Shown here one piece after another: positions 14,092-26,702 of a DNA stretch of 64,000 nucleotides. The DNA lies in contig JAXRKN010000044.1 of NCBI GenBank assembly GCA_038502055.1, forward strand, positions 5,646,001 to 5,710,000. The letters run 5' to 3'. The notes under the pieces were generated by a model. The model was not told the origin of the DNA. It worked only from the letters and a program-made list of their open reading frames with translations, and did not search any database. The stretch comes from Tanytarsus gracilentus (taxonomy: Eukaryota > Arthropoda > Insecta > Diptera > Chironomidae). The first letter of the stretch is position 1; each line of letters opens with the position of its first letter. A program made the translations under genes and the position numbers.

Positions 14092-15645
14092 TTACCACTT
14101 TCCATGATTACCCATTGGGATGGAAACCATTGGAATAAATCCTGAATGTGAGCCGATATGGCCACCACCCACAGAACCACCATAAGAATTGCCAGCAGCA
14201 CCAGCATCTTGATGCCCATATCCTCCGATTTGAGCGGATGCGGCTCCATGTGCGTCGTGTCCGCCGAAATCATGTCCTGACTGCTCTTGTCCGCCGAATG
14301 AGTGTCCGCTTGATTCGTGACCGCCATAGCCAGCTGATTCATATCCTCCGTGACCGCCTGATTGATGGCCCCCGAAGCCAGCTGATTCAAATCCTCCGTG
14401 ACCACCTGACTCGTGTCCGCCGAAGCCAGCTGATTCGAATCCTCCGTGACCGCCTTGTTGGCCGCCGAATGAATGTCCTGCAGCTTCATAACCTCCATGA
14501 CCGCCTTGTTGTCCACCGAATGAGTGTCCAGCTGATTCGAATCCTCCGTGACCGCCTGACTCGTGTCCGCCGAAGCCAGCTGACTCAAATCCTCCGTGAC
14601 CGCCTTGTTGGCCACCAAATGAATGTCCAGCAGCTTCATACCCTCCATGACCGCCTTGTTGTCCACCGAACGAGTGTCCTTTAAAATTAATTAAAATTTT
14701 GAAATTTGAAATTTTAATTAGTCCACCGAATATTAGTTAAATTATTTTTAAGGTTTAACTTTTTAGGATGTTTTAGGTTAATAAATTAATAGATTAAAAT
14801 ATTAGTTATACCTTCGAATGAGTGAGATCCCAATCCGTGAGAGTCACCTCCATGTCCGGACGATTCTTCGTGACCGCCTAGATTTTAATTTTTTTGTTAA
14901 CTCATGCAATTAGTTTTGAGCAAAACTTGGATTAAGAAATTAATAGCATTGAAATGCTTTAAAGTCTTTTTAATATTGATTTTTAATTTAGTTAAAATTT
15001 TTTTAAATTCATTTTTTATTTTTAGTTAGTGTTAAAACTTTCAACTTTTTAGCATAACAATTTTTAGTGATTAAGTTTCAAACTAACAAAATTTGTTTTT
15101 TAATTTTTTCAATTAATTCGTTAATCATCAGTCACAATTAATACTTGACTTGGGTATATTTACCGCTAATTTCTTGATGTTTCACTTCGATTTCTCCACC
15201 ATGTTGAGCACCTCCATGATGATGCACGTGTTCAGATGAGTGAACTGGGTATTTATGGACGGGAATGGCATGGATTTCTTGCTTAACGACGACTGGATAA
15301 GGGATCTTAATTGGAACCTTGACGGGGTATGGAACTAAAAATAAAAATTAAATTTAAAGAATTATTTTTTTTAAAATTTTTTCGGATTCTACCTTTGACT
15401 TCCTTGATGACTGGAACCTTCACGATTTTATATTCTGGCACTTTTTGATAATGATGCTTATGGACGGTATGAATAGGAACTTTCACACTTCCGACATGAT
15501 GCTCGCTATGTCCGCCTCCATGGCCACCTGGCATGGCGTTTGCAGCAGCCACGATGCACATAATTGCGATCTAATAAATTTTAATTTTCATTAATTGCAC
15601 TTTTAATTTTATTTTGCACTTTTCACTTACGAATTTTGATGCCAT
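14092..15645 (-). CDS. Cluster gene 1: secreted Val/Pro/His block plus Gly/His-rich repeat protein, 338 aa
   Basis: Five exons: 15645-15631, 15570-15393, 15334-15164, 14877-14812, 14678-14092; 1017 nt in frame. The protein starts MASKFIAIMCIVAAANA, a clear signal peptide, so it should enter the secretory path. Residues about 25-65 are Val/Lys/His-rich (VHKHHYQKVPEYKIVKVPV), then VPYPVKVPIKIPYPVVV, then a Gly/His region with units such as GHSFGGQQGGHGGFESA. A 150-bp stretch (50 residues) is repeated in tandem in the last exon (units starting at 14678 and 14528). A TATAAAAG box lies 100 bp before the ATG and an AATAAA (minus strand) at 13982-13977. Low-complexity composition resembles insect cuticle or matrix proteins; no enzyme domain is seen. 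A longer-looking frame on the same strand (to 14055) is a shadow frame of the repeat. Confidence 0.88.
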
Positions 15646-15744
15646 GTTTTTACTTAGAGAATTTCACTTGAAAAATATTTTTTTTGGTTGTTGAACCTTA
15701 CAAGAGTGTTTGATTTGTGAGTGAGGATATGAGCAATTGCTTTG

Positions 15745-15752
15745 CTTTTATA
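15745..15752 (-). promoter_or_regulatory. TATA box of cluster gene 1
   Basis: TATAAAAG on the minus strand, 100 bp before the start codon; predicted transcription start about 15720. Confidence 0.7.
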
Positions 15753-18692
15753 CAATTTCAGCGTCGCAAAATTCAAATAGCTTTTCTCTCTCTTTTTTGC
15801 CGATTTTCGGTAGCTTTTGGCTGCTTGATACAGTAAGTGATCCCACCAGACGTATAGACGAGGGAAAAAATAGTCTATCGAATCTCTCAGACACTCTCTT
15901 TCTTTCTTTCTTTCGAGCAATGGGACAACGACGAAGAAAACTTTACTTTTTTTTCTCGACAAAATGCAGAAATTTAGCAATTAAAATAATTTTATTCGCT
16001 CAAGTAGTTTTTGGTGCTGAGAGCGGAAGAAAGAAGCTGGTGAAAATATTGAGGTTGATGACCAATCATTTGACTCTACTACTTTCGGTGTGTTTGATTC
16101 TTCTCTCGAACTGATTGATTTTACTGCAAAAATTAAATTTTGTACGCTTTTAGACACTTTTGTATCAATATTTTCACCTCACTTTCGTTATGAACTTTTA
16201 AAAAATTTAATTTGTAGTTTAATTTTAATTAATTAAGCCTAAATATTTTATTTCGCGTTATATTTCAAAAATTTCTTAATTTTTTTATTCACACATGTTC
16301 CACATCTTTTTTTAATTTTTATAGGATCATAAATAAAATAAATTCAAAAAATTATGCAATTCTTCACTCTGTTAAAAGTTTCATTTTTAATTAAAAAATG
16401 TTCAACCCTAGGAATTTTTGAATTTTATTAAAATTTCTATCAATATTTTCAACAAGCTAAGTAATCATATGAAAAGGTGAAAGATCATTTAATTGAATTA
16501 CTTCCACCTGGCCGTTACGTGCTCAGATAGTTTATCAAATTATCTACTCGCGAATAATTTGCATTAAGGGTAAATTCAACTCGGTTGCCTTTCATATCCC
16601 ATCAAATTAATTACATACAGCTTAATCTTAAGGCAATTTATTAAGAAAGTAGATTAAAAAGAGTGTGAAACTGCAACAGAGAAAAAATATTATGACCACC
16701 AAATAAAATAAAAATTATATCATCGAGATAATTTAAGTTGAGGTGAGTTAACTGACTTTCATCGCTCCTCAATTTCACTCGCAATGAATTGCTAATTCAT
16801 CATAATTTTTTTGTGGAAATGCAGAATAAGAAGAAACTGAAAGTGATGGCAAAAAAGAATGCTGGTCGACATGGTTCCCCCAAAAAATGGTTAATTGGTT
16901 TTCGCCGATTAATTTCAGGCCAAAGTGAGTAGAGAGAAAATTTAAATTAGAAATTTAATTGAGGGTTGCAAATTTTTTGCTCAAAAGTTCAAATACATCG
17001 CATTTAAAATATGAAATGCCTAAAAAATTGTGTTACGAAATTTTTAAATTAATCCCACGGGGGTTTCCCAAAAATCACCATCAATTCTATCATTTTAAAT
17101 AATTTAATCCATTAATATTTCACACACTCTCATAAAGCTTTCATGCTGCGAAAAGAATATGAAAAATCATCAATTGCAATGCCTAGAAAGTAAATTTTGG
17201 GCTTTTATAACACTCGTGGTTCATTGACACGCATTTGCCAGCATTATTGATCTATGATATAATCGCATAAATCAGAGTAAATCCCCGGCGTCTGGTAACC
17301 GTATCTTATTTCTTCTTCTTGCTTCATTACACCGCCGAACTACGGCACCTAAAAATTTTACGCATACACACTGGAACTATAGAACATGTGTGCACGCCTG
17401 AGAGTTTGAAAGGAGTCAATTAAACGTAAGAGAGAAAGGTGCAAGCGGAATAATTACAATTATGTATGTGCCATGATACAAGTTTTTGACCGACGTCATA
17501 TGAAAGTAATAATTTTTTTTCGTCAAACTTTGAGGTCCTTGAGAAACTTAATTTTTTTTATTCGATACAATAACAAATGACATAATAATGAAACGGTGAT
17601 GATCGACATTTATTGTCGAATATTTTTTTATGTGAATGTACAAATAATTACCTTCGCATTCAATAATGTTAATTTCATCTTGACTCTTTATTATATGTTG
17701 TGAGCTCAAAATATTTCAAATTGAATGGAAGTAAATTTTTGTAATTTTTAATCAAATTTTAAAACGAGTGTCATGGGATGTTCAAAATATTGTGATGTAT
17801 TGAGTTCAATAAGTACAAGCATTATGACATTGAAAGCACTGATTAAGCTTATTGCTTTTAAATTGAAATATTAAAAGAGAAAAAGCTCAACGTCGAGAAA
17901 AAAGCTTTGTTGAACTTGGAGCTTTTTTGTTTAAAATGTGGTTTGGCAACTCACAATTTTAAGCTTTTCATCTTTGAAGCTTTTAAAAAGCTTTTCAGTA
18001 AAAGAAGCTTTCAAATTGAACATTTGTGGGGATGATTGAGAAAAAGTGGAAAAATCCTTTTTTGAATTTTAAATAATTTAAGTTTTTATTAATTGAGATA
18101 ACTGTTAAAATTTAATTGAGATAACTGTTAATTTTTAAGAATAGAAGTATGAGAACGCAAGCCAATAAAATTGTTAAAAATAATTTGCTTTTACAAAACT
18201 GAAAATATTTCATTGAAATCACATTTAAATTTGCAAGACTTTGAATTATAATTTAATTAATGCGTTAATATCTCAAAACACTTAACTATTTCAGCAGGCA
18301 CGTTACAATAAAAAAAACTATTTTATAATCCAAAGAGATTTTAAAATTAATTTTATTTCCTACTTTTTGAAATTTTAATTTTAAATTCATCTATAGCTAA
18401 AATGTCTCAAAATTACTACCTTCGCGAAGGCCTTCACGGAAAAATCTTTTATACGAAAATTAATTTCATAACATTTTCACTATGCACAGCAAAAAGCCGT
18501 GTAAAATTAAAAATTATTAGAAAGGAACATTTTGAACTGCGAGAATGCGACGATGTTCGAAGGAGATAATTATGAAATTATGACCACCGATGATCATTAT
18601 ACTTTCGATTGTTCCATTTCAAATTGCTGGAATTACATAAAAAGCGTTTTTTTTCTTTACGACAATGATTTTATTTCTCATTCAATGAGGAT
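15753..18692. other. Intergenic, non-coding
   Basis: No supported gene between the promoter of gene 1 and the 3' end of gene 2. It includes a cluster of AAGCTTT-type words at about 17845-18011 and a short direct repeat with AATTGAGATAACTGTTAA at about 18090-18131. A minus-strand AATAAA at 18698-18693 is the likely poly(A) signal of gene 2. Confidence 0.6.
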
Positions 18693-18768
18693 TTTATTTA
18701 AGAAAAATATTTCAATCACATGGTTGAGTATTTACAACAATTTAACAACAAAATTTGGTTTTGCAAAA

Positions 18769-20613
18769 TTACCATCCATGTCCATGAGATGATCCACCAT
18801 AAGATGATGAACCGCCATAAGATGAACCGCCATATCCGCCTGAGGAATGTCCGCCATAACCGCCTGACAAGCCGTGGCTATCATGTTGATGCTCTTCAGT
18901 GTGGACTGGAGTGTGGTGAACTGGAACCTAAAGACACAAATTTTTATTAGCAAAATAAAACTAAAAACTATTTTTCAACAACTTACAGTTACAACATGTG
19001 GTTTAACGACGACTGGGTATGGAACTTTGACTATTAAAAAATGTAATAAAATTAGTATTGAAGATGATTGGGTTTTATGTTGATGTCTTACTTGGAACAT
19101 GGACTGGATATGGGACCTTAATTTCCTTCACGACTGGGACTTCGATTTTCTAAATGAAAAAAATTTGATAAATTAATTTTAAATCGTTTAAAAAATGCAA
19201 AAAAAATTTGAACTTGATTTAATAGTAAATAATGCACACCTTATAAATTGGCACCTTCTCAACATGATGATGATGAATTGTATGCACATGATATGGAACG
19301 TTGATCTTCACGTGTTGACTGAAAGAGAAAACAAAAATCAATTTCATGTAAATTGAGTCATTACAAGTCGGTTTATATGTCGCGATCTCTATCTTAAATT
19401 GCACTACATTTTATTTGTCGCATTTGTAATGCAAAATAGAAGAGGAAAGAGTTCACTTTTCGTTGCCTACAGTTATGATTGACGCATGAGATTAGCAATG
19501 ACACTTTTAGTTTCAAAATCGAGGCCCTTAACATTGTTGTCTCCGAGTGAGTTAATTATAAATGCTAACCGCCCTTTGTAGTACTCTCAATTTCAAAATA
19601 TCATGAGAGGAAAATTAAATTAAACTTTTTACTGCTCGCATGACAGGCGCTTTTGATAAAATTGTGTACCACAAACAAAATGATGCAATTGTTAACGAGG
19701 TCATGAGCTATCGAATTTTTGGTTGTTTTTTTTGGCACCCAGTGAACTTTTTATGGCTTTCACTTGTTTATTTCTTATTGCATTCGCGCATTATTAAGGA
19801 ATAAAAAGGTAATCAGCGATATTATTAAGCAGATTATTTTTTGATTCAGTTTTTTTGGACTTTTACCAAGAAAGTAAGAAATTGAATTACACTCTAAATT
19901 ATGTAATCGAAAAATATTTTTTTCGGTAGTTGCAAGAGCACGTGAGAGAAAAACAAGCAGAGAATGATTTCATTGTGATGTTGTACATTGCTCCAGTAGC
20001 ATGTTCGTAAAGTCTCTTTTAATGATGTTAAAAACAGGTGATTTATCATCGTACAAAACACGCACGAATAATCAGATTGACGTTAATTAAGTTAACGTTT
20101 AACAAAATTTAAAAAGGTGATATGATAAGTGAGTTGTGAAAAGGAATTTATTTAATTGTGCTTAAGGCAGTGATTTATGTCACTTTAATTAAAATTTACT
20201 TTAAGTTAAATTTAAATTTAATTTATTAATTTTTTAAAAATGTAAATTTAAGTAATGGCTTTAAAAAGTATTTATCACTAAATTTCAATATCATTTTTAA
20301 ATTTGCCACTTTTTCGCTTCTTAAACATTTTTTGAACGTTATGTTTGTTCAACTTTTAATCTCATTTTTTGATACACTCATGATGCGCAAATTACTGAAT
20401 TTATTTCAGCTTGTTCACAACCGATTTTAAATTTTTTAACTCACTCACGTCACTTGTAATTATCAGATATTTTAACTTACTGTTCATGACCACCATGGCC
20501 ACCTGCAGCAGCAACAGCAATGAGTGCAGCTAAAACAACCTGAATATTCACGAAAATTAATTGTGGTCACAATAAATTTATTAAGCATCACTTACGAAGA
20601 ATTTTGCAGCCAT
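18769..20613 (-). CDS. Cluster gene 2: small secreted Val/Pro/His-rich protein with GGSS tail, 138 aa
   Basis: Six exons: 20613-20596, 20539-20481, 19318-19240, 19149-19092, 19030-18987, 18927-18769; 417 nt in frame. MAAKFF plus VVLAALIAVAAAG gives a textbook signal peptide. The mature part is HVKINVPYHVHTIHHHHV, then KKIEVPVVKEIKVPYPV and VPYPVVVKPHVVTVPVHH, ending in Gly/Ser/Tyr-rich repeats (GGYGGSSYGGSS) and HGHGW. It is the closest relative of gene 1 in the window: both carry VPYPV, a VPV.KE(I/V)K motif and a Gly-rich tail. Intron 2 is 1.16 kb, long for this locus. Probably an extracellular, cuticle-type structural protein; the function is inferred from composition only. Confidence 0.88.
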
Positions 20614-20711
20614 TTTTTAAATGAAAAATTGAAGGAAAAAGTTTTTAAATTCTCGAAATGTTCACTTGAACGGATGAATTGGATTTGATTGCCATTTTGA
20701 CAAAAGATTTG

Positions 20712-20720
20712 CTTTATATA
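20712..20720 (-). promoter_or_regulatory. TATA box of cluster gene 2
   Basis: TATATAAAG on the minus strand, 99 bp before the start codon. Confidence 0.7.
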
Positions 20721-23700
20721 CTCCAACGCCGGTCTAAAAACTGAGAAGTTGAACACTGTGCTATTATTGTTGGGATTTGGAACTTTTTTGCCACCCCACC
20801 CCTCAACTTGCTGTACTCACCAAAGAGAGGAGAAGAAAAAGGTATTTTATTATGGTTCGCGAGTTGTTGTTGAAAGCTTTTTTGTGTAGTTGCACTTCTT
20901 TACTCACGAAAACATACTCAATGAGAGCTAAAATTAGCTAACTATGCACTTGGACTCACTGACCCAGTGACTACTCATTTTTGGAGATAAATATTTGAAG
21001 ATTTTCCTCACAGCACTTTGTGGATTTTAATTGTTTAAAAAGCTACATGGCATATGATATTGAAAAATAATTTGAAAGATTGCTGTACAGTGATGAGTTT
21101 GCATCTCCTGTTGAGTGACATTTTCTCAAGAACATGAAGATTTGCATTTTCTAGATAATGTCAAAGAGGTTGAGAAATATTAAAATTATTTAGATGCTAT
21201 TCAGACTTTACGTTTTTATGAAATTTTTGATGAATTTAAACAAGTTTAAATTTTATTAATTTTTAAATCATGGTCGATCAAATTTTAATTTAAATTTTAT
21301 GAATATTTATTCACAACTTTAGTACAATAAATTAAATTTTTTACATTTTAGAAAATTTAATTAAAGTTAATTAATTTTTATAATTTTCAAATTTAAATGT
21401 TTTCATCCCTTGATGGATGTTCAATTCCTCATACAACAAAAAAAATTGTCTAAAAATTTAATTCCTTTAACTATTTAATTAATTTTTAATTTGTGTAATT
21501 TTTCATGCTCAGTTTTCACCTTTGCTTTTGTGTTTAAAATGATAAGCATAAGAGCTTTAACATTTAACATACAAAAATTTCTCTATGTAATCGCTCGTGT
21601 CAAAATGCGAAAGACACATATATACATTTTATGGCTTCGTGCCTTCTAATTTTTCTGTCAAGTCATTGAACATAAAAGTGATATAGTAATCTAACCCATT
21701 GCATAAGTTTATGCGTCGTTCTTTTCGCGAGCAAATTTTTGTCAAATTTACGCGCAACGAAGTAACGAAATGCCTTTATACATCATCAACTTCTCATTGT
21801 TGAGATTAAATCACTGATTTGTGTCCAAATTGAATAATTTAAATTGAATTATTGGCACATAGGTCGCGGCATGAAGTAATGGTAAGTAAAAAGTTCCATT
21901 CAGTTCACATTTTTGTGATTTGATTGATTTTTTAATAAGAGCTACGAAAAATGTTCAATTTGAGATTTCAAAATTTTCTGGTAATTGTTGATATTTTTCA
22001 AATTATGGAGACAAGTTCTCAGTTTTTGATGATTGCAACAAGACCCTGAGAAAACATGAATTTAATTAAATGAGAAACTTAAATTTCCGAATGCCTGCAT
22101 TTGGGTTCACATTTCTCAACATTCGAAAATACAAAAAAATGACAGTGATCAAGATACTCCTGAAGAATTCTTAAAAAAATTACATAATTTGCTTAACATT
22201 TTTAGAGTTTTATTAAATTAAAAAACCTTCTCCCGATTATCTCATGACATGGTCCATAATTCCATTAATAACTTTATTTTTTCATCCCGACCTTGCTCAA
22301 CATCTCGCTTCACCTCTCTTTTTTTCGGCTTAGAGCGTTGACTGCCAAATTTCTTTCGCGATCGCCTTTTCTTCTTTATGATTATTAAGTAATTACATTT
22401 TTTGTTTTTATTTTTTTTTGCTCCAGCATAACTCACCTAACAACTCAACGCGGTTGTCAAAAGAGAAGAAGAAGAAAAACTTGCGAATTAACTAAAAGTG
22501 AAATGTTTTAAATTGAAATGAATTAAATTTGAATTGCATACAATTAAATATTTCAATAATTATTATTGCAAATTTGAGTAATTTGTAATTTTTGAGGGTT
22601 GCAATTTTTCTACTAAAATGTCTAATTATCAATAAAATAATTAATCTTTTTGCAAATGCTTTGGATGAGGTCAATCACTCCAAATAATGAATTTTCTAAA
22701 GAGTTAAAAACAATTTTTTGTACCTTAACAGACTACCTAAAAAACTAGTTTTTTCAAAATATTAATCACACATAACATGAAATCTGTTATGATTTTTTAA
22801 ACCTTCTTCTTTTTCTTTATTTCTCGACGAGCATAAAAAATTGTTTTTAAAAAATCAAGTTTATAATTATTCGAGTAATGTACTCATTTGTTTTTAAGCC
22901 TGCCAAAATTTAAATCAAGTGAGATGCAAAGCATGTAAAAAAGCTCCGTAAATAATCAGTGGGAGCTCACCTATTTTGAGAAGATATTGCGTCAATTCAT
23001 GAAGTTGATGTGGTTTAATGAATTTTCAAGCTGACTTTCGTAAAAAAGTATTTTTAAATTAGCTTTAAAAAGCTTCTGATATCGACGATGTAATTTTCCA
23101 CGGCCAAAAAGTGAGTGAAGTAATGATTTATGCCGAATTATCTCGTTGCATCTTGCGAGTTGAGTTAAAGTGATTTGATAAACATCTTGAAATGGATCTT
23201 CTTTATTTTTTTAAAGATTCACACTTTTAAATTGCAGTGTTGAGAGTGAAAATATTTTTTACTCACTGTGACTCAATGTGCATCAAGGAAAAAATTTTCA
23301 CAATGCAACATTGAACTTCATTACGGTTTTTATGGCCAATAAATTATTGCATAATTTTTGTCATAAACGGCTTTTAAACATTTTGTTTTTTTAGAAGAGA
23401 AAATTTAAAATGAATCGTTTAGCTGTGTTTATAGGATTAAAACTGGGTAGTTAAAAAATTTGCTAGTCAAGGGAATGTTTTATATTTCTTTTTAAAAAAA
23501 TCATAATATAAAATTTTAAAAATAATCTCTCTACCCGGTAACCAAAAAATGCCTAAAGTTAATCTCTTATTATTTTTTTCGCACAAACACAGATGAAACT
23601 ATTAATTATGGCGGCATTAATTAATTTAATTAGGAACATCAAGTAAACATCAAATGCAACACCATAATAATTATTTATAAATTTTTGCAAAACCAGTCTA

Positions 23701-26043
23701 ATAACAAAATGAATTAGTCTATAAATAAATTAATGAATTATTGACCCTTCAATAGCAGTTTAGTATAACATGAAAGGCAGTATAACAAACAGCAGAATAA
23801 TAAAGTAACGTCAAAGGCGGTCAGCTTTATTGAATGTCAATTATCTCCATCATTTCTACTTCACACATTATTAAAAAGTTGAGCATGAACTTTTATTTTA
23901 AAAGTTTTATTTGCACATGTCATGAAAGCGTGTAAGATCAAATTATTTTCAAATTACCTAATGATTTATGTGTCAATAATTTTATTAGTTTGCTACTGTG
24001 CCATAATTTCTTTTGTTCGATTATTTTAAGTTGATGTTAAATGCGTTGATTATCTGACAACCATATGAAAACAGATAAAATAAAGCATTTCACATTCAAT
24101 TGATTTTTTAAACTTTAAACTTGACTCAATATGTCACGTGTAGTTTGGTCGTTAATGAGAAAATATGAGGCATGAAGAAGTTTCGCGTAAGTGAGATAAT
24201 TATGGAACAATCCATCATAAAAAAGTGCTTAAGAGCTTCAAATTGAGGAATACTTTTTTTTTGCTGATGTAACTTTTCTTAAAATTTATCGATTTTTAAT
24301 TATTTATAATTCAATTGCTTTTCAAAAGAATTTAAGCGTCTTCAATTTCAAGGGCAAACTTCAAAAAGTAACAGAAAATTCACTTTCTGCTTAATTTTTC
24401 ACTTTTTGGAGGTAATTTTCGGGTATTTAATGATTTACCGCTTGATGTGCATCAAAAAAAGTTTAATGACCTTTAAAATGTATTGTGGAATTTTTATGAT
24501 CATCATAGTTGCGATAAATCTAGTACAAAAAGTATGAATGAAAGTAAAGCAACAGGTGCACTTTTGTGTTTTTCTCTTTAGTAATTGAAAGCAAAAGTTA
24601 TTTTGCAAAGCTTGCAAGAAAAGTTTTTCAAGCTTTTTCAAAGTTTATGCTGCAAGTTTGAAAAATGCTTTTAAAACATTCATCAATGTTTCAGTAAAGC
24701 AGATCAGTGGTACATGAGAGTAAACAACAGATCATATGAAATTTTTTGTAAATTACCCTCTGCCTCTAATGATTTTTAATCAAAGATACAATGAAAAATT
24801 TATTGACTGATGATGAAATTAACGCATGTCATGACAGTTATAAATTTTACAGCATTGCAATCAAAAGGGTGAATTACATTAGACGTGTGAGTTGAAATAT
24901 TGACACATCATTAATTAAAGTGTTGTTAAAAATTTAATATAATTAAATAAATTGACCGACTGTTCCAATTTAAATCTCCAATAATTATTAATTAAAAGTA
25001 AAATATAGAATCAGATTTATTTTTCATCTATTGTTAAATAATATCCAAAAAAATAATAATTGGACAAGATAAATTTCTCTCGCTTCGACAATTTGCGAGT
25101 GTAAACGGATAAATTCACAAAACAATCATAAATGTTCGAAATAAATTGAAAGTTAAAATATTGCGTAACATTGTGCGTAAGAAATTTCTGTAAAAAATTA
25201 ATTAAAGAAAAGATAAAATTTGGTTTTTGGTTTTTTTATTTCATTAAAATAAAATAATTAATTAAATCCAAATCCATTTCAGGAATTCGTTTACACTTAA
25301 AATATTTAAAAAGTTTTGTTTCGATTTAATTAAAATTGAAAATCAGTAAAAGTATTTTCGGGCAAGTTTAATTTTATGGTAAACAATTTTAATTTTATCA
25401 AAACCACTTTTTAAAATTATTGAGATTTTTCACACTAAAATTTAATAAATTTAAACAACATAAAATGCGCACACATTAAAATTACTCGTACAGAAAAGGG
25501 CTTTTAATTTTGAAACATGATGCCAAATTTTTTGGGATGATTTTCGAGGTTGATTTCCTTGATTTTTCACCACTTGCCTAAATATATGAAGTTAGGTAAT
25601 ACGTAATTAATTTATTTTTCGCCTGAATTTGAAGGGTTAATTGTTAAATAAGAACGTTGATGTCTATCACCAAATCTCGAATTAGGCATCATCTTCATCT
25701 GGTAAGGTAACTCGCGGTCCTGTTCGTGAATTAATTGTCAATGGTTAAATATTATTGTGAGCATTATTAAATTGGATCCAGAACCAAAAAATCACACAAA
25801 TTTATTAAAAGTTACAAAAATCCAAACCAAAAATTTCTTAATTTTTTAATAACAATTTTTGACTTTTTAAGTCAATTTCTAATTTTTTCAAGTACTTCAG
25901 TCTTAAACACAAATTTAAATCTAATAATGTAGCACAATTTTCAAAGACTAGCTAAAAGCATGATGATTAATGAATAACATTCGAATGAGTTAATTAGTTG
26001 ATGGGTTTAAAGCGGCACACAGTGCAAAAATTGTCACAACTCG
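20721..26043. other. Intergenic, non-coding
   Basis: About 5.3 kb without a supported gene. The lysine/arginine-rich open frame at 22242-22436 has no splice context and looks like translated A-rich DNA. A GC-richer patch at about 25682-25738 reads as a possible protein end on the minus strand but has no partner exon. Confidence 0.55.
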
Positions 26044-26562
26044 TTAGTAGTTAAAGATAAAAGTCTTTGATGGCCTTTTTTTCAACGTTCTCTTACTTTT
26101 CTTGCTGTAAGCCCACTCATTGTCCCAACCTTGCTTCTTGGGCTTCTCTTTCACGAGCACTGGAATATGAACTGTCTTCACTTGAGTCTTTGTAATGACG
26201 TGCGTGTGGTGCTTTACGGGAATGTGAATCCTAACTCGCCTAAAAAAATAAACATGAAGCAATTATTTTAACAAACATTCAATTAACATCTGTCATGATC
26301 GCAACTCAACTCAATTAGTTGATTCCTTTCACTTACTTGTGCGATTTTCTGCCGCCCGGCAAAGGCGATGAGAATGCGAATGAAATCAGGAGGAGGAGAA
26401 ACACCGATGAAATGATCTATGATACATAAAAAAAATTATGAAATGGGTCATCGAAGTGAATGCATCAAATTATGTAATAATTTTCAGATCTTTCACTTTT
26501 TCTTCTCGTTAACAATTGCAAAAACCTGTCATAAAACTTACGATTTTAATGTACGAAGCCAT
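26044..26562 (-). CDS. Cluster gene 3: small basic secreted protein with RIHIPVK block, 98 aa
   Basis: Three exons: 26562-26542, 26416-26337, 26239-26044; 297 nt in frame. The N terminus MASYIKI plus IISSVFLLLLISFAFS is a signal peptide, followed by SPLPGGRKSHKRVRIHIPVK, HHTHVITKTQVKTVHIPV, then KKQGWDNEWAY and a Lys/Arg-rich end. Exon phases are 0 and 2, the plan shared by most genes of the cluster. The GWDNEWAY element resembles GWYNDENEY of gene 6, so these two may be close paralogues. It has no Gly-rich tail. Function unknown; strong positive charge and small size would suit a matrix-binding or even a defence peptide, but nothing in the sequence decides this. Confidence 0.87.
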
Positions 26563-26694
26563 GTTTAATATTTTGAGCGATTTTACACTTCTTATCACAA
26601 ATTGATGGTTAATTTTTTTGGTAATTTTCCTCTCGCGATCACAACACACTGATTTTCAATAGAGAAATGGCAGCAAAACGTTGATCTTGCGTCG

Positions 26695-26702
26695 CTTTTA
26701 TA
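26695..26702 (-). promoter_or_regulatory. TATA box of cluster gene 3
   Basis: TATAAAAG on the minus strand, 133 bp before the start codon. Confidence 0.65.

Noticed and set aside
14055..14666. 203-codon open frame on the minus strand
   Set aside because: It lies in a different frame of the last exon of gene 1; the true frame, reached through four upstream exons, gives Gly/His repeats after a signal peptide. The long open shadow comes from the repeat.
14148..14684. 178-codon open frame on the plus strand
   Set aside because: Antisense shadow of the same repeat; Arg/Leu/His-rich without start context.
22242..22436. Lys/Arg-rich minus-strand frame of 64 codons
   Set aside because: Product of A-rich DNA; no conserved motif or exon partner.
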